Assembly: GCF_016888165.1 (NCBI RefSeq)
Contig: NZ_JACSWC010000387.1
Location: 23,221 to 87,220 of the forward strand
Length of the DNA: 64,000 nucleotides
Source: Halomicronema sp. CCY15110
GTDB taxonomy: Bacteria; Cyanobacteriota; Cyanobacteriia; Phormidesmidales; Phormidesmidaceae
Reading direction: 5' to 3'
Part shown: piece by piece, positions 1 to 9,304 of the stretch
How positions within the stretch are numbered: the stretch's first letter is position 1
How the letters are laid out: each line of letters begins with the position of its first letter
The notes under the pieces: generated by a model
Told to the model about the DNA's origin: nothing
The model's input: the letters and a program-made list of their open reading frames with translations, nothing else
Databases searched by the model: none
Program-made: the position numbers and the translations under genes

Positions 1-1551
1 GGCCGCCGGGGCATGGACGAATTGGGCCATGTCGTCACAGTGGAAACGCCGTTTGAGGGAGCGCGGGAGGCGGCGTATTTAGCGACGGTTGGTCCCGATC
101 CTCTGGTGAGCCAATTCACCCCCAGCTACGGCATGGTGCTCAATCTCCTGCAACGCCACACCCTCAAAGAAGCTCGCACCCTGGTCGAGCGGAGCTTTGG
201 GCAGTATTTAGCGAATGTGCAACTCGCGCCCCAGCAGCAGGCGATCGCCGATCTCAAGGATGAGATTGACCAGGTGCGCGCCCAGGTCGAAGCCTTTGAT
301 GAGGAAGTGTTTGCCGACTTTGAAAAGCTGCGGGAACGATTGCGGGAAGAAAAACGTCTGCTGAAAATTTTGCAACAGCAAGCCGCCGAAGTCTTAAAAG
401 GCGACATGGGGCCAGCCCTGGCGTTTGCCGTGGCGGGCACAACGATTTCGCTCAAGGGTAAGCACATTCCGGTGGCGACGCCCCTCCCAGCGGTGATTGT
501 GACGAAAGTGCCGGGTTCCGGTCAGTTTCCCTACCTGATTTGCCTGAGCCAAGATAATCAGTGGTTTGTCGTCACCACCAGCGATGTGGTCGGCCTCCAT
601 GCGGAATACACCCGCGTCGCCGCCGTGGATGATTTGGAACCGCCTGCTGGATTGCCCCACAAACCCGGTGCCCACTATCCAGGCGATGCCCACACGGCGA
701 CGATCGCCTGCCAGGTGCCCCAGCCCCCGCCATTGGAAGAAATTGCGCCAGAAGTCAAAGAACAACTGGCCCGCACCCATGCCGTTGAAGAGAGCATGGC
801 CACCCATCCAGCTCGCGCCTACGGCAATCCGAAAAAGACGCTCAAGCAATATCGCCGCATCCAGCGCTTAGAAACGGAGTTGCGCGATCGCCAGCAGGCT
901 TTGGCGCGATCGAGCGATCGCTACTGGCAAGAATTTGTCAGCATCATGGCAGTGTTAGAAGAATTTGGCTGTTTAGCCGCCAGTCAACCCACCCCCCTGG
1001 GAGAAACCGCCGCTGCCATTCGCGGCGACAACGAACTCTGGCTGGGGTTGGCCCTGGACTCGGGCAAATTTGACGACCTCACCCCCCCTCAACTAGCCTC
1101 GGCCTGTGCCGCCCTCGTCACTGAGAGTGCCCGGCCCGATACTTGGGTGGACTACGATCATTCCACCCCCGTTGACAATGCGCTCAGCGGCTTACGCCAA
1201 CTCCGTCGCGAAATTTTTCAACAGCAGCGCCGCCATGACGTTATGTTTCCCCTCTGGCTGGAATATGACCTAATTGGCCTGGTGGAACGCTGGGTGGAAT
1301 TTGGCGAAAAGGCCGACTTACCTATCCCTGAGGGCTTTGAAGAGACCCGCGAGCCGGGGGGCGATCGCAGCGACTGGACGGAACTCTGTGACCGCACCAG
1401 TTTGGACGAAGGCGATATTGTGCGCGTGTTGCGCCGCACCCTCGATTTTCTCTCCCAAATTCCCCATGTGCCGCACATTTCGAATACGCTGCGCACCAGC
1501 GCCCGCCAAGCCTGCGACTGGATGAACCGCTTCCCGGTCAACGAAACTTAG
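1..1551 (+). CDS. Ski2/Mtr4-like DExH RNA helicase, C-terminal part (cut by window edge)
   Basis: The frame is open from the first base, so the ATPase motor lies outside the window. The first visible residues, GRRGMDELGH, are the end of superfamily 2 motif VI (AGRAGRRGMD) of the Ski2/Mtr4/DOB1 group. About 516 residues remain. A charged, helix-rich stretch follows (visible residues about 75-130, with many E, R, K, Q and L), then a helical DSHCT-type C-terminal domain (about 330-510). The family unwinds structured RNA during decay or processing; in cyanobacteria such proteins are single-chain cytosolic enzymes. The exact substrate cannot be told from this part. The gene ends 28 bases before a strong hairpin and converges on acsF. 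Confidence 0.85.
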   Translation, partial: GRRGMDELGHVVTVETPFEGAREAAYLATVGPDPLVSQFTPSYGMVLNLLQRHTLKEARTLVERSFGQYLANVQLAPQQQAIADLKDEIDQVRAQVEAFDEEVFADFEKLRERLREEKRLLKILQQQAAEVLKGDMGPALAFAVAGTTISLKGKHIPVATPLPAVIVTKVPGSGQFPYLICLSQDNQWFVVTTSDVVGLHAEYTRVAAVDDLEPPAGLPHKPGAHYPGDAHTATIACQVPQPPPLEEIAPEVKEQLARTHAVEESMATHPARAYGNPKKTLKQYRRIQRLETELRDRQQALARSSDRYWQEFVSIMAVLEEFGCLAASQPTPLGETAAAIRGDNELWLGLALDSGKFDDLTPPQLASACAALVTESARPDTWVDYDHSTPVDNALSGLRQLRREIFQQQRRHDVMFPLWLEYDLIGLVERWVEFGEKADLPIPEGFEETREPGGDRSDWTELCDRTSLDEGDIVRVLRRTLDFLSQIPHVPHISNTLRTSARQACDWMNRFPVNET

Positions 1552-1578
1552 TTCCAGGTTGAGTCATCCTGTCTGACG

Positions 1579-1625
1579 CTGCACCAAAAGCCCTGGGATG
1601 GTTCCGCCTAGGGCTTTTGGTGCAG
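1579..1625. terminator. Hairpin between convergent genes
   Basis: A perfect 16-bp inverted repeat (CTGCACCAAAAGCCCT, 1579-1594, with its complement at 1610-1625) encloses a 15-base loop. It lies between the convergent helicase gene and acsF. No long T tract follows on the plus strand, so it may act as an intrinsic terminator or as a 3'-end stabilising structure for either transcript. Confidence 0.7.
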
Positions 1626-1667
1626 ATATTCAGCTCCCCGTTGAGATTCATCTCAGAACTGAGGCTC

Positions 1668-2726
1668 TTAACAGACCTGGCCCCGTAAGGATTCTGTATC
1701 AATGGGTTTCATCATAAATAGGCACAACAGGTCGCCTGCCGTGCCCGCAATGTGGGGCAGCTTACGGAGAAACTTGAGGGGCTTGGGCTGGTGGCTTGCC
1801 GCGATCGCCTGCAATTTCACGTTGCGTGCCACACAGCGATCCAGCCGCTTAAAGAAGTCCGGATGATCAATATTCAGCATGATGGGAAACGCCCGCGCCG
1901 CCGTCAAGTTAGTCTGCCGCACCACCTCCTCATCGAAAGCGGTGGCGTCCAGCCCCAGCATTTCGTAAAACTGACTGCGCTCATGCACCGTCAATGAGTG
2001 GGTCGCAAACACCGACAGCAGAAAGAACCGGCTCCAGAAACGAGCTTTCCAGCCTTGCCACATATGGGGCTGCGATCGCAGTAGCGCCTTAAAAATATCG
2101 CCGTGACGATTTTCGTCCTGACACCAGCTCTCAAAATAGTTGAACAGCGGGTAAAACTTATTTTCGGGCTGCTGTTCTAAATGATGGAAGATGAGGATAT
2201 AACGCCAATAGCCGATTTTTTCCGAGAGATAGACCGCATAAATCACCCACTCCACGGGAAAAAACGTGTAAGTGCGATTCTTGGTTAGCTTCGCGAGATC
2301 AAGGGAAATATTGAAATCAGCCATCGCTTTATTGATGAAGCCCGCGTGCCGCGCCTCGTCTCGCGCCATCAGGTGAAAGATTTCTGCCAGCAGGGGATTG
2401 CGGCCTTTCAGCTTGCGCGACAGTTCTTTGAATAGCAAAAAGCCGGAAAACTCCGACACGCAAGACCGCTCTAAATAATCGATAAAGGCGCGCCGTTCCT
2501 CCCCTTGAATGTGGTCCCAAGCCTGCTCAAAGTCTTCATTGCGCACGAAGTGATGCCGGTTATAGTCCGCCCGCATCTCGGCCACCATGGCTTGCAAGTC
2601 GGCCTCGCCCTCCGACAGATCCATCTGGGCCGCTTTTTCAAAATCGGTGGTGTAAAACCGGGGAGTGAGTAAGTTTTCTTCGACGGCAGTTTTAATGCTG
2701 GGTGAATTAGGAACAGTGCTGACCAT
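1668..2726 (-). CDS. acsF: Mg-protoporphyrin IX monomethyl ester oxidative cyclase (AcsF)
   Basis: AcsF is the di-iron, O2-dependent enzyme that closes the isocyclic ring of chlorophyll, making divinyl protochlorophyllide at the thylakoid membrane. The 352-residue protein is of family length. It shows two ExxH iron-binding motifs, DEARH (E124, H127) and DENRH (E205, H208), and the family segments SGFLLFKELSR and WVIYAVYLSEKIGYW. I chose the ATG at 2726 (MVSTVPN); an upstream in-frame TTG would add eight residues with no better signal. It is transcribed away from gshA, and nearly 600 bases of non-coding DNA separate them. Cyanobacteria often hold two cyclase paralogues (chlA-I and chlA-II); the sequence alone does not tell which one this is. 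Confidence 0.95.
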   Translation of the reverse strand: MVSTVPNSPSIKTAVEENLLTPRFYTTDFEKAAQMDLSEGEADLQAMVAEMRADYNRHHFVRNEDFEQAWDHIQGEERRAFIDYLERSCVSEFSGFLLFKELSRKLKGRNPLLAEIFHLMARDEARHAGFINKAMADFNISLDLAKLTKNRTYTFFPVEWVIYAVYLSEKIGYWRYILIFHHLEQQPENKFYPLFNYFESWCQDENRHGDIFKALLRSQPHMWQGWKARFWSRFFLLSVFATHSLTVHERSQFYEMLGLDATAFDEEVVRQTNLTAARAFPIMLNIDHPDFFKRLDRCVARNVKLQAIAASHQPKPLKFLRKLPHIAGTAGDLLCLFMMKPIDTESLRGQVC

Positions 2727-3324
2727 AGTTTTCTGGATAAACCGGGGCAAAGTGTGGGTCTATCGTATCGATAGACTGCAATCACGGTATCAGGAAGTGT
2801 GGCGGCGATCGCCGCCGCCCTCAGTAGCTGTTACAAACCGTCAAACACCGCGACAGTAATTACTTCAGCGTTTCTAAGTGACGCGCAGTAAAAAAATGGA
2901 CATAGCGACTTTTGTGTGCCCATACCGTAAATCCTGAGCGTTACGGCAGGCAAACGGTGGTAACAGCCCTCTGGGGGAATAGGCAGCCACCTCTCCTGTC
3001 GGATTGCCGATGCCCCCGGCGCGCGATCGCGGCAGAAAATCTCATCCATGCATTTTGCCTGCATATATATAGATGTGTGATGGCTGTCATTTTGAACCGA
3101 TATCGGCGAAGCGGATGCTGCTGAGAGACCGACTTGCCTGAGCGTTACCCCGCTGGCAACTTCCCAGTGTGGTGGCAATACTCGGAGGACCTCATTTCAC
3201 CAGGGGGGCTGAGCCCCTCGAATATTGGCAGCAAGCTTGTCCGGCGTATCGATCAGCCAGCTCTTCAGAGACAACTCAGGTTTGCCCGGTACTATTAAAT
3301 AGACTGTCGCAGCGAGAAATAGCC
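2727..3324. other. Intergenic region between acsF and gshA
   Basis: About 600 bases separate divergent acsF and gshA. I see no convincing gene. The gshA frame is open upstream to about 3169, but those residues are unlike the family N terminus, so I treat them as non-coding. The alternating run catatatatag near 3061 could be part of a promoter. The region must hold start signals for both genes. Confidence 0.5.
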
Positions 3325-4476
3325 GTGTCGCTATCTAAAGGGTTTGAAGTCGAAGTTTATACGGGAACGCCAGCGGGCGAGATCATTGGCTTTTCGGATC
3401 GGATCGTGGCCAATCTCAATGGCTTTGTCCGCGAGCCTGACTCCCGCAATGTGGAATATACGACGCCCCCCCTCAGCCGTTACGAGCAACTGTTATGCGA
3501 GCTGGTGCGCCCTCGGCAAACGCTGCGCAACTATTTGCAAACCCTCGGCGATTACACCCTGGTGCCGGGCAGCACCCTATCGTCGGGCGACACCCAGCGG
3601 TTTTATCGCTCTGACCCGCAAAATCCCTATCATGCCTACATTGAGCAGACGTACCATACCGATGTCGTCACAGCGAGCATCCACATTAATATCGGCATTC
3701 CTGATCCCGAGTTACTCATGCAGGCGTGCCGCTTGGTTCGACTAGAGGCCCCACTCTATCTGGCATTGACCGCTTCATCCCCCTTTTTAGATAATCGGGC
3801 CACCGGCTATCATTCGACGCGCTGGCATTTGTTTCCCCAAACTCCGGCGCATGTCCCCTTATTTGCCAGCCATCAGCACCATATTGATTGGATGGAGGCT
3901 CAACTGGCCGCCGGGACCATGCAGAATGTGCGCCATTTGTGGAATTCGGTGCGTCCCAATGGCGATCGCCGACCCTACTGCTTAAACCGTCTAGAGCTCC
4001 GCATTTGCGATTTGGTCATTAATCCGCTGCATTTGCTCGCGGTGACGGCGCTGCTAGAAGCCCGTCTCCTACAAATGATGGCCGACCCCTCTTTAGACCC
4101 GCTGCACATTAGCCAACTGCCCGCCGCCACCCGCGCCGATGACCTGGTCAAGTTGGCGATGGCCAATGAGCAGGCGGTGGCGAAAGCGAGCCTCGATGCC
4201 ACCGTTCACCACTGGGTCGATGGTCGTGAGATTACGGCTAAACATTGGATTCAAGATTTGTATGAAACCCTGTGGCCGATCGCTCATCAGCACGGGTTTA
4301 GCTGCTTTTTAACCCCGATTCGCAGCATTTTGGCGGAGGGCAACGAGGCCCAACAATGGCTCACCCTGTACGAGCAGGGACGGACTGTGCCCGAGATTCT
4401 CGCGATCGCGATCCGCACCGCAGCGGCCCAAGATGAACAACTGGCGGAAGAACTTTGCCTTCCCTGCATGGCTTAG
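3325..4476 (+). CDS. gshA: Glutamate-cysteine ligase, cyanobacterial type
   Basis: This enzyme makes gamma-glutamylcysteine from glutamate and cysteine with ATP, the first step of glutathione synthesis in the cytosol. The 383-residue protein matches the cyanobacterial GshA group: it opens SLSKGFEVEVYTGTPAGEI, followed by VREPDSRNVEYTTPPLSRYE, SIHINIGIPDPELL and RLELRICDLV, all typical of that family. I start it at the GTG at 3325, preceded by GAGAAA, because the family begins just before the LSKGFEVE segment. The frame extends upstream without resemblance to the family. gshB is not in the window. Confidence 0.92.
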   Translation: MSLSKGFEVEVYTGTPAGEIIGFSDRIVANLNGFVREPDSRNVEYTTPPLSRYEQLLCELVRPRQTLRNYLQTLGDYTLVPGSTLSSGDTQRFYRSDPQNPYHAYIEQTYHTDVVTASIHINIGIPDPELLMQACRLVRLEAPLYLALTASSPFLDNRATGYHSTRWHLFPQTPAHVPLFASHQHHIDWMEAQLAAGTMQNVRHLWNSVRPNGDRRPYCLNRLELRICDLVINPLHLLAVTALLEARLLQMMADPSLDPLHISQLPAATRADDLVKLAMANEQAVAKASLDATVHHWVDGREITAKHWIQDLYETLWPIAHQHGFSCFLTPIRSILAEGNEAQQWLTLYEQGRTVPEILAIAIRTAAAQDEQLAEELCLPCMA

Positions 4477-4612
4477 CCAGGGTTTCCGTCGTGCTGTCAA
4501 CCGTAATCGAGCCCAACCACCCCCAGCTTCAGTCGATTCATTAAGAAAATGTATCGTTGATCTACTCACCCTTTACAAACCTCTTCAACTCTGCTGAGTA
4601 ATTGAGACAGTT

Positions 4613-5068
4613 ATGCCCCGGGTTGTCCTTGTTCATCCTGAGATTCCGCCAAACACTGGCAACATTGCGCGAACCTGCGCTGCCACTCGCACCGCCCTCC
4701 ACCTGGTCGAGCCCTTGGGCTTTGAGTTGAGCGATCGCTATCTCAAACGGGCCGGGCTCGATTATTGGCCCTATGTCGATTTGCAGGTACATCCTTCATG
4801 GTCAGCATTCACCACTGCGGCCCGCAAGCAAAGCGGTCGCCTCATTGGATTCAGCAAGTCCGGCACTGATTGCTATACCGATATTGAGTACGCACCCGAT
4901 GACTGGCTGCTCTTTGGCAAAGAAACCGCCGGGTTATCGACCGATATGCTAGCCGCCTGCGACACGACCGCCCGTATTCCCATGGCTGAGCCGGGTGTGC
5001 GCAGCCTCAATTTGTCGGCCAGCGCCGCGATCGGCCTATTTGAAGCCCTCCGCCAGATTCGGTCTTAA
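4613..5068 (+). CDS. trmL: tRNA (cytidine(34)-2'-O)-methyltransferase TrmL
   Basis: TrmL is a small SPOUT-class methyltransferase that methylates the 2'-O of the wobble base in certain leucine tRNAs using S-adenosylmethionine. The 151-residue protein is of full length and shows the family signatures HPEIPPNTGNIARTCAAT (residues about 8-25), LVEPLGFELSD, LLFGKETAGL and the knot-forming end IPMAEPGVRSLNLSASAAI. The ATG at 4613 is the only sensible start. It stands alone, 136 bases downstream of gshA. Confidence 0.93.
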   Translation: MPRVVLVHPEIPPNTGNIARTCAATRTALHLVEPLGFELSDRYLKRAGLDYWPYVDLQVHPSWSAFTTAARKQSGRLIGFSKSGTDCYTDIEYAPDDWLLFGKETAGLSTDMLAACDTTARIPMAEPGVRSLNLSASAAIGLFEALRQIRS

Positions 5069-5762
5069 CCTGGCAGCAATTTCTCCAAGTCAACTGCCAT
5101 CATGAGTTCCGGCGGGTTCTTGGCTACTATCATCACCGCTGGGTAATATTTGATTTCCCCATCAAGCAGGTAATTACTAATAATCAAAGACTGACTACTA
5201 CACTCAAGATTTTGGGAATTCAATTGAAACGTTTGTCATTCAAGCTACAAAAACAAAAATCAGGAAATAAGAATTTTCTATCACTAAATAGGTAGGGCTT
5301 CTGACGCGACTATCCCCTATTTCAGCTTGCCCACCAGCCCTAATCATGGCTATTTTCTGATTGCCTACTGATGTTTTTGAGGCTTGTCAGGCTAGCGATT
5401 GCGGCATTGCGCCTCAACTACCACAATGGGTCAAAAGCCCTGCATTCAGCTCTTTCTGGCATCACTCAAGCAGATAACCCCTGACGGGTTGGCAATATTC
5501 GAACGCTGTGATGACACCGATTCGTCAGCGATCGCCCTAGCTCAGTCTGAGCCTTTTCGGTGAGGAAATTGAAAAATCTTGATCTCTGGAGGAATTTATG
5601 TAAACTTGCTTAAATCTAATAGGCAGTGTATTGTTAGCTCTCGAAGCTAAATTGCTTAACCACGAGGATAGTGGGAATGCCTTAGTTTCTGGGTCTTTGA
5701 ACCTCAGATGATTCAATTAGAGTCGCCTTCGGGATGACCTTTGAAACTGTCGAGCTCTGGTT
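5069..5762. other. Long AT-richer intergenic region before the LysM/M23 gene
   Basis: Nearly 700 bases without a convincing gene and visibly more AT-rich than the flanks (for example around 5160-5290). Its last 150 bases hold a structured leader candidate listed separately. The rest shows no clear repeat or RNA that I recognise. It probably carries the promoter of the downstream envelope peptidase. Confidence 0.5.
5607..5760 (+). promoter_or_regulatory. Candidate c-di-AMP riboswitch (ydaO/yuaA-like leader)
   Basis: The leader directly before the LysM/M23 peptidase contains blocks that resemble the cyanobacterial version of the ydaO/yuaA c-di-AMP riboswitch as I remember it: ATTGCTTAACCACGAGG (5650-5666), GTGGGAATGCC, CTGGGTCTTTGAACCTCAG, a CCTTCGGG capped helix (5724-5733), and a closing segment GACCTTTGAAACTGTCGAGC. 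The known class often precedes cell-wall hydrolase genes with LysM and M23 domains, as here. I cannot run a covariance model. The match is from memory and imperfect, so it is a candidate only. Confidence 0.45.
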
Positions 5763-7799
5763 ATGAGGAGGATTATTCCTTTGAATCCCGTTTTTTCTCA
5801 GGAGTTTGCGCCTGACACGCAGAGTCAAGCAAGTGCCCTGTTACCGCTGCAAAGTGAAGCAGGAGTCCTTGGGACTGGTAAGAGGGTACGTACATCCTTT
5901 ACGGCTCTCGGCCTCGCATTATCACTAGGCGCAGTTGGCTCACTAGTCTCTAGTGCTGAAGCTGCTGATTCTATGCAGCTAGCCGCCTTACCTTCCGTTG
6001 CTGGTGGGTCTAATACATTGCCGTCTTTCGGCTCTTCCCGACCCGAAGCAGCCCCGGCTATTTTTCATACCGTTACAGACGGTGAAACCATTTGGGGGAT
6101 TGCTGAACAGCACGGATTAACCGTCGAAGCTATTCGCGATGCCAATGGTATGGCTGGGGATCAGGTGATCCAAGTGGGCCAGGTATTAAAGGTGCCTACT
6201 GCTGAGTCTGCCAATCATCAGTTGCAGTCTTACGCCGTTTCCTCGCTCAATCTTGCTGTTGCGCCAACCCCTGAGCCGTCAGAAGATACCGCAGACGAGC
6301 TTACCGTCGCGATTTTGCCAGAGGCAACTATGCCTGCGACACGGCAAACTACCGCTATTGAGGATCTATCGGGCGACATGCCTGAGTCAGCGCCATCGGC
6401 AGGTTCGCTGATGGACGTAGAGGCCGCTGCTGAATCGGCCACCAATGAGGTCGAACGGACTGCTACCGATGGAGCGCCGCTAAGTGTCGCTTCTCCTGCG
6501 GAGGAAGACATCTTATCCAAGACTGATTTGCTGGGAAGCAGCAAGCCACTGGCCTCACTGCCAGAAACTCAGCCTCAGGCCGAGTCGCTACAGCAGTTTG
6601 CAGAGCAGCTAGGTGCAGTGTCCGAGCCTGCGACCGTTCAAAAAACTGCCGTTAATACGACGATTGAGTCATCTCGTCGCCGCGCCGATGGGGTTACGCA
6701 TCGGGTAGGCTCAGGGGAAACTATTTGGTCGATCGCTCGCAGCTATGGTCTTGACCCCGACTCCTTACAGGCATTGAATCAAGTCACTGACTCTAGGCAG
6801 CTGATGCCAGGTGACGAGTTGGTCATTCCGGCTGATGAGGCTACGTTGTCTGATGTCGCTGATGCAGATAGACTGCGCCCTCATCAATCGGACTCCACCC
6901 AGCAGATAGTAGCGGCTGCTTCTGGAGTTGTCATCGAGCCGACGACCTCGGCGGCAGTTGACTTGACCAAGCTTGAAATCGGTCGTAACCCTTCGTCCGA
7001 TACCTCAACCCGGGCTCAAACCCTTGAACCTGAATCAGATCCCTTTGTGGCTAGCTTGCTGTCCCAAGCGACAGTAGCTTCTCAACGGCCTTCTGATGAG
7101 AACTTGGCCACATCAGAACCGGAAACTGAAACCCTAGTTATTGATGAAGCTCGTGATGTTGAGAGCTTAGCGTCAGCACCAGAGATTGCGAGAAAGTCAG
7201 ACGAAGTTGCCCTCAACCCTCAGTTTGTGAACGGCTCTGGTGCCGAGGCCGTTGATGTTGAGGCGGAACTTGAAGCGGACAACTTGTTGGCCGCCGCGCC
7301 CTTAGGCTCGGAAGTATATTCTCCTATCGTTGAGAACGCAGCTGGTCGGGTGGTGACTCCCGAGATGCCCATGTTGCCGGAGCAAGATGTCTACTTGCCC
7401 GAAGCACCTAACCGATTTGACGGTTACATGTGGCCGGCTCAGGGGGTACTGACGTCTGGTTATGGTTGGCGTTGGGGACGAATGCATCGCGGTGTCGATA
7501 TTGCTGGTCCCGTTGGCACACCGATTTATGCGGCGGCTACCGGTGTCGTTGTAAGTTCCGGTTGGAACTCTGGTGGCTACGGCAACCTAGTTGATATTCG
7601 TCATCCCGATGGCAGCATGACTCGCTATGCTCACAACAGTCGCCTGATGGTACAGGCTGGTCAGCAAGTGCGGCAAGGCCAACAAATTGCGGCAATGGGG
7701 AGTACTGGTTTCAGCACTGGCCCTCACCTGCATTTTGAAATTCATGTTCCGAGTCAGGGAACGGTGAATCCGATTGCGATGTTACCCAGTAGTCGTTAA
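5763..7799 (+). CDS. LysM-LysM-M23 peptidoglycan endopeptidase
   Basis: This is a secreted or periplasmic zinc peptidase that cuts peptidoglycan cross-links. In order: an N-terminal hydrophobic segment (about residues 45-68, TALGLALSLGAVGSLVSSAEA) acting as signal or anchor, LysM 1 (about 101-145), a long acidic Ser/Thr/Ala/Glu-rich linker, LysM 2 (about 312-356), a second linker, and a C-terminal M23 domain (about 550-678). Zinc and catalytic residues are visible: HRGVD (H575, D579), YAH (H624) and HLHFE (H655, H657). The ATG at 5763 has no Shine-Dalgarno sequence. An in-frame TTG at 5781 (MNPVFSQ) is preceded by GAGGAGG at good spacing and may be the real start. A terminator follows 18 bases after the stop. 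Such proteins usually serve cell division or daughter-cell separation. Confidence 0.9.
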   Translation: MRRIIPLNPVFSQEFAPDTQSQASALLPLQSEAGVLGTGKRVRTSFTALGLALSLGAVGSLVSSAEAADSMQLAALPSVAGGSNTLPSFGSSRPEAAPAIFHTVTDGETIWGIAEQHGLTVEAIRDANGMAGDQVIQVGQVLKVPTAESANHQLQSYAVSSLNLAVAPTPEPSEDTADELTVAILPEATMPATRQTTAIEDLSGDMPESAPSAGSLMDVEAAAESATNEVERTATDGAPLSVASPAEEDILSKTDLLGSSKPLASLPETQPQAESLQQFAEQLGAVSEPATVQKTAVNTTIESSRRRADGVTHRVGSGETIWSIARSYGLDPDSLQALNQVTDSRQLMPGDELVIPADEATLSDVADADRLRPHQSDSTQQIVAAASGVVIEPTTSAAVDLTKLEIGRNPSSDTSTRAQTLEPESDPFVASLLSQATVASQRPSDENLATSEPETETLVIDEARDVESLASAPEIARKSDEVALNPQFVNGSGAEAVDVEAELEADNLLAAAPLGSEVYSPIVENAAGRVVTPEMPMLPEQDVYLPEAPNRFDGYMWPAQGVLTSGYGWRWGRMHRGVDIAGPVGTPIYAAATGVVVSSGWNSGGYGNLVDIRHPDGSMTRYAHNSRLMVQAGQQVRQGQQIAAMGSTGFSTGPHLHFEIHVPSQGTVNPIAMLPSSR

Positions 7800-7816
7800 C
7801 TCCAATTGGTTTAGAC

Positions 7817-7852
7817 AAAAAAAGGGGGGTAGTGCAAGCTACCCCCCTTTTT
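7817..7852 (+). terminator. Rho-independent terminator of the LysM/M23 gene
   Basis: A GC-rich 9-bp stem (GGGGGGTAG with CTACCCCCC) and a 6-base loop are flanked by an A tract and a T tract that extend the stem. This is a textbook intrinsic terminator, 18 bases past the stop codon. Confidence 0.92.
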
Positions 7853-8002
7853 GATTTAGATCGTGCGCTAGGTCGCGATCGCTCTGCTGACTAGCGTCAC
7901 TTGCTCGGCGGCCAGATGTTCGGATATCGCAGATTAATTGGAATTTCAGTTCAGCAGAGAAACCGCTTTGTGCTACATTGAAAAAGTTGCAAAAAGCACT
8001 TT

Positions 8003-8074
8003 GGCTCAGTAGCTCAGTGGTAGAGCAGGGGACTCATAAGCCCTTGGTCGCGTGTTCAAATCACGCCTGAGCCA
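8003..8074 (+). tRNA. tRNA-Met (anticodon CAT), elongator type
   Basis: A full cloverleaf of 72 bases: acceptor stem GGCTCAG/CTGAGCC, D arm GCTC...GAGC, anticodon loop CTCATAA, T arm GCGTG-TTCAAAT-CACGC and discriminator A. The paired G1-C72 argues against the initiator tRNA, which has a mismatch there. CCA is not encoded. The base pair closing the anticodon stem is an A31-G39 mismatch. A CAT anticodon could also be the isoleucine-2 tRNA modified by TilS, but the overall sequence looks more like elongator Met. Confidence 0.92.
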
Positions 8075-8204
8075 TTCAAAAACTAACTTTGTGAGTAGTT
8101 GCTAACCGCTAGTAACCGCATGATGCAAGTCTGAAAGCCTTGGCTTTATCAGCTTTTTTTCGAGGGAAACGGACTGACCAGTCACGTTAGACAGATAGAT
8201 AAAG

Positions 8205-8393
8205 ATGCAGAACACTAGCGAATATCGTTGCGCATTTTGCGGTGAACTGAATACAACCTTTATCGATATATCAGCCGGTCTGCAGCAGAGTTATGTTGAA
8301 GACTGCCAAGTTTGTTGTCGTCCTAATCAGCTCTATGTTTCCATAGACGACCATACTTTAGATATTGATATTACGGCTGACTATGTTGAATGA
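8205..8393 (+). CDS. CPXCG-type cysteine-rich zinc-ribbon protein
   Basis: A 62-residue cytosolic protein with two Cys pairs, CAFCG (residues 9-13) and CQVCC (about 34-38), and the family wording EDCQVCCRPNQLYV. This matches the small CPXCG-motif family, a predicted zinc ribbon of unknown function found in many bacteria. The second knuckle is CQVCC, so five Cys lie in the two clusters and one may be spare. It ends two bases before the stop of the convergent pirin gene. Confidence 0.8.
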   Translation: MQNTSEYRCAFCGELNTTFIDISAGLQQSYVEDCQVCCRPNQLYVSIDDHTLDIDITADYVE

Positions 8394-8394
8394 A

Positions 8395-9141
8395 TCACCA
8401 AATACGCGGTGTATTCATGCCTAAATCAAACAGCAAAATTTCGCTACAGTCAGCGAAATTCGCTTCTATGCGATTAGTTTCGGTGATGCCAATGCCATCT
8501 CCCGTGAATAAGTGATGATCGGCCACCTTGACTCCACCCTTGACGACTTGTAGCCATACGCCTCGGCTCGGTTTCAATGTATAGGAGAGGCGATCGCCGG
8601 TCTCAAATCGCCCACTATACACCAAAGCATCAGTGTTGATCGGCATTGACCCGTCACGGCCATCCGGCGATACGTACAGCTTCAGGCATCCCTGGCGCTC
8701 GTGATCGGCAAATTGCAGTTGATGGTAGCTAAAACGAGTGGGCGCACGATCCGGAATTAGCCACATTTGATAGTTGTGCTCGATCTGTTCGTGGTGATTA
8801 TATTCGGAGTGGATCATCCCCTGGCTGCCGGCACTAATCAATTGCATTTCTCCGGCATGTATCTCAGCTTGGTGACCAAAACTATCTTGGTGGGTCAACG
8901 TGCCAGCCACGATATAAGTCAACACCTCAACATCTCGATGGGGATGCGATGGGAAGCCGGAGTGGGGTTGAATATGGTTCTCCACCATGACGCGTAACGG
9001 GCCAAAGTTCATCCAGTCAGGATCGCGGTAGCTCCCGAATGAAAACGTCATCCAGTTATCCGTCCAGCCAAAATCCTCAAACCCGCGATCGCGACTACGG
9101 CGGAGCTTGACCGTTGGTCTTTGGAATGAATTAGCCACCAT
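8395..9141 (-). CDS. Pirin family protein (quercetinase/YhaK-like)
   Basis: A bicupin pirin of 248 residues. The N-terminal cupin shows the metal-site wording HSGFPSHPHRDVEVLTYI, whose His residues and the downstream Glu/His cluster would bind Fe or another divalent metal. It continues with AGEMQLISAGSQGMIHSEYN, typical of pirins. Pirins range from redox-sensing regulators to flavonol 2,4-dioxygenases; the substrate here is unknown. The ATG at 9141 is clear. A second, more distant pirin is at 48653-49519. Confidence 0.88.
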   Translation of the reverse strand: MVANSFQRPTVKLRRSRDRGFEDFGWTDNWMTFSFGSYRDPDWMNFGPLRVMVENHIQPHSGFPSHPHRDVEVLTYIVAGTLTHQDSFGHQAEIHAGEMQLISAGSQGMIHSEYNHHEQIEHNYQMWLIPDRAPTRFSYHQLQFADHERQGCLKLYVSPDGRDGSMPINTDALVYSGRFETGDRLSYTLKPSRGVWLQVVKGGVKVADHHLFTGDGIGITETNRIEANFADCSEILLFDLGMNTPRIW

Positions 9142-9304
9142 ACTGTTTACTCGTTACCGAAATTCCGTACCATCAGCACTGCACCACGTGCGAATGGACG
9201 TTACTACCAGGAGCAGGCATGTGCTCATGCATCATAATTTATCTAGAAAGCCTGTCTTGTAAGGCTTTCAAACGAGAACGCGGATGGACTCTATAAATGC
9301 CAAC

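Noticed and set aside
3169..3324. N-terminal extension of GshA
   Set aside because: The 52 extra residues are unlike the family; the GTG at 3325 matches the usual start.
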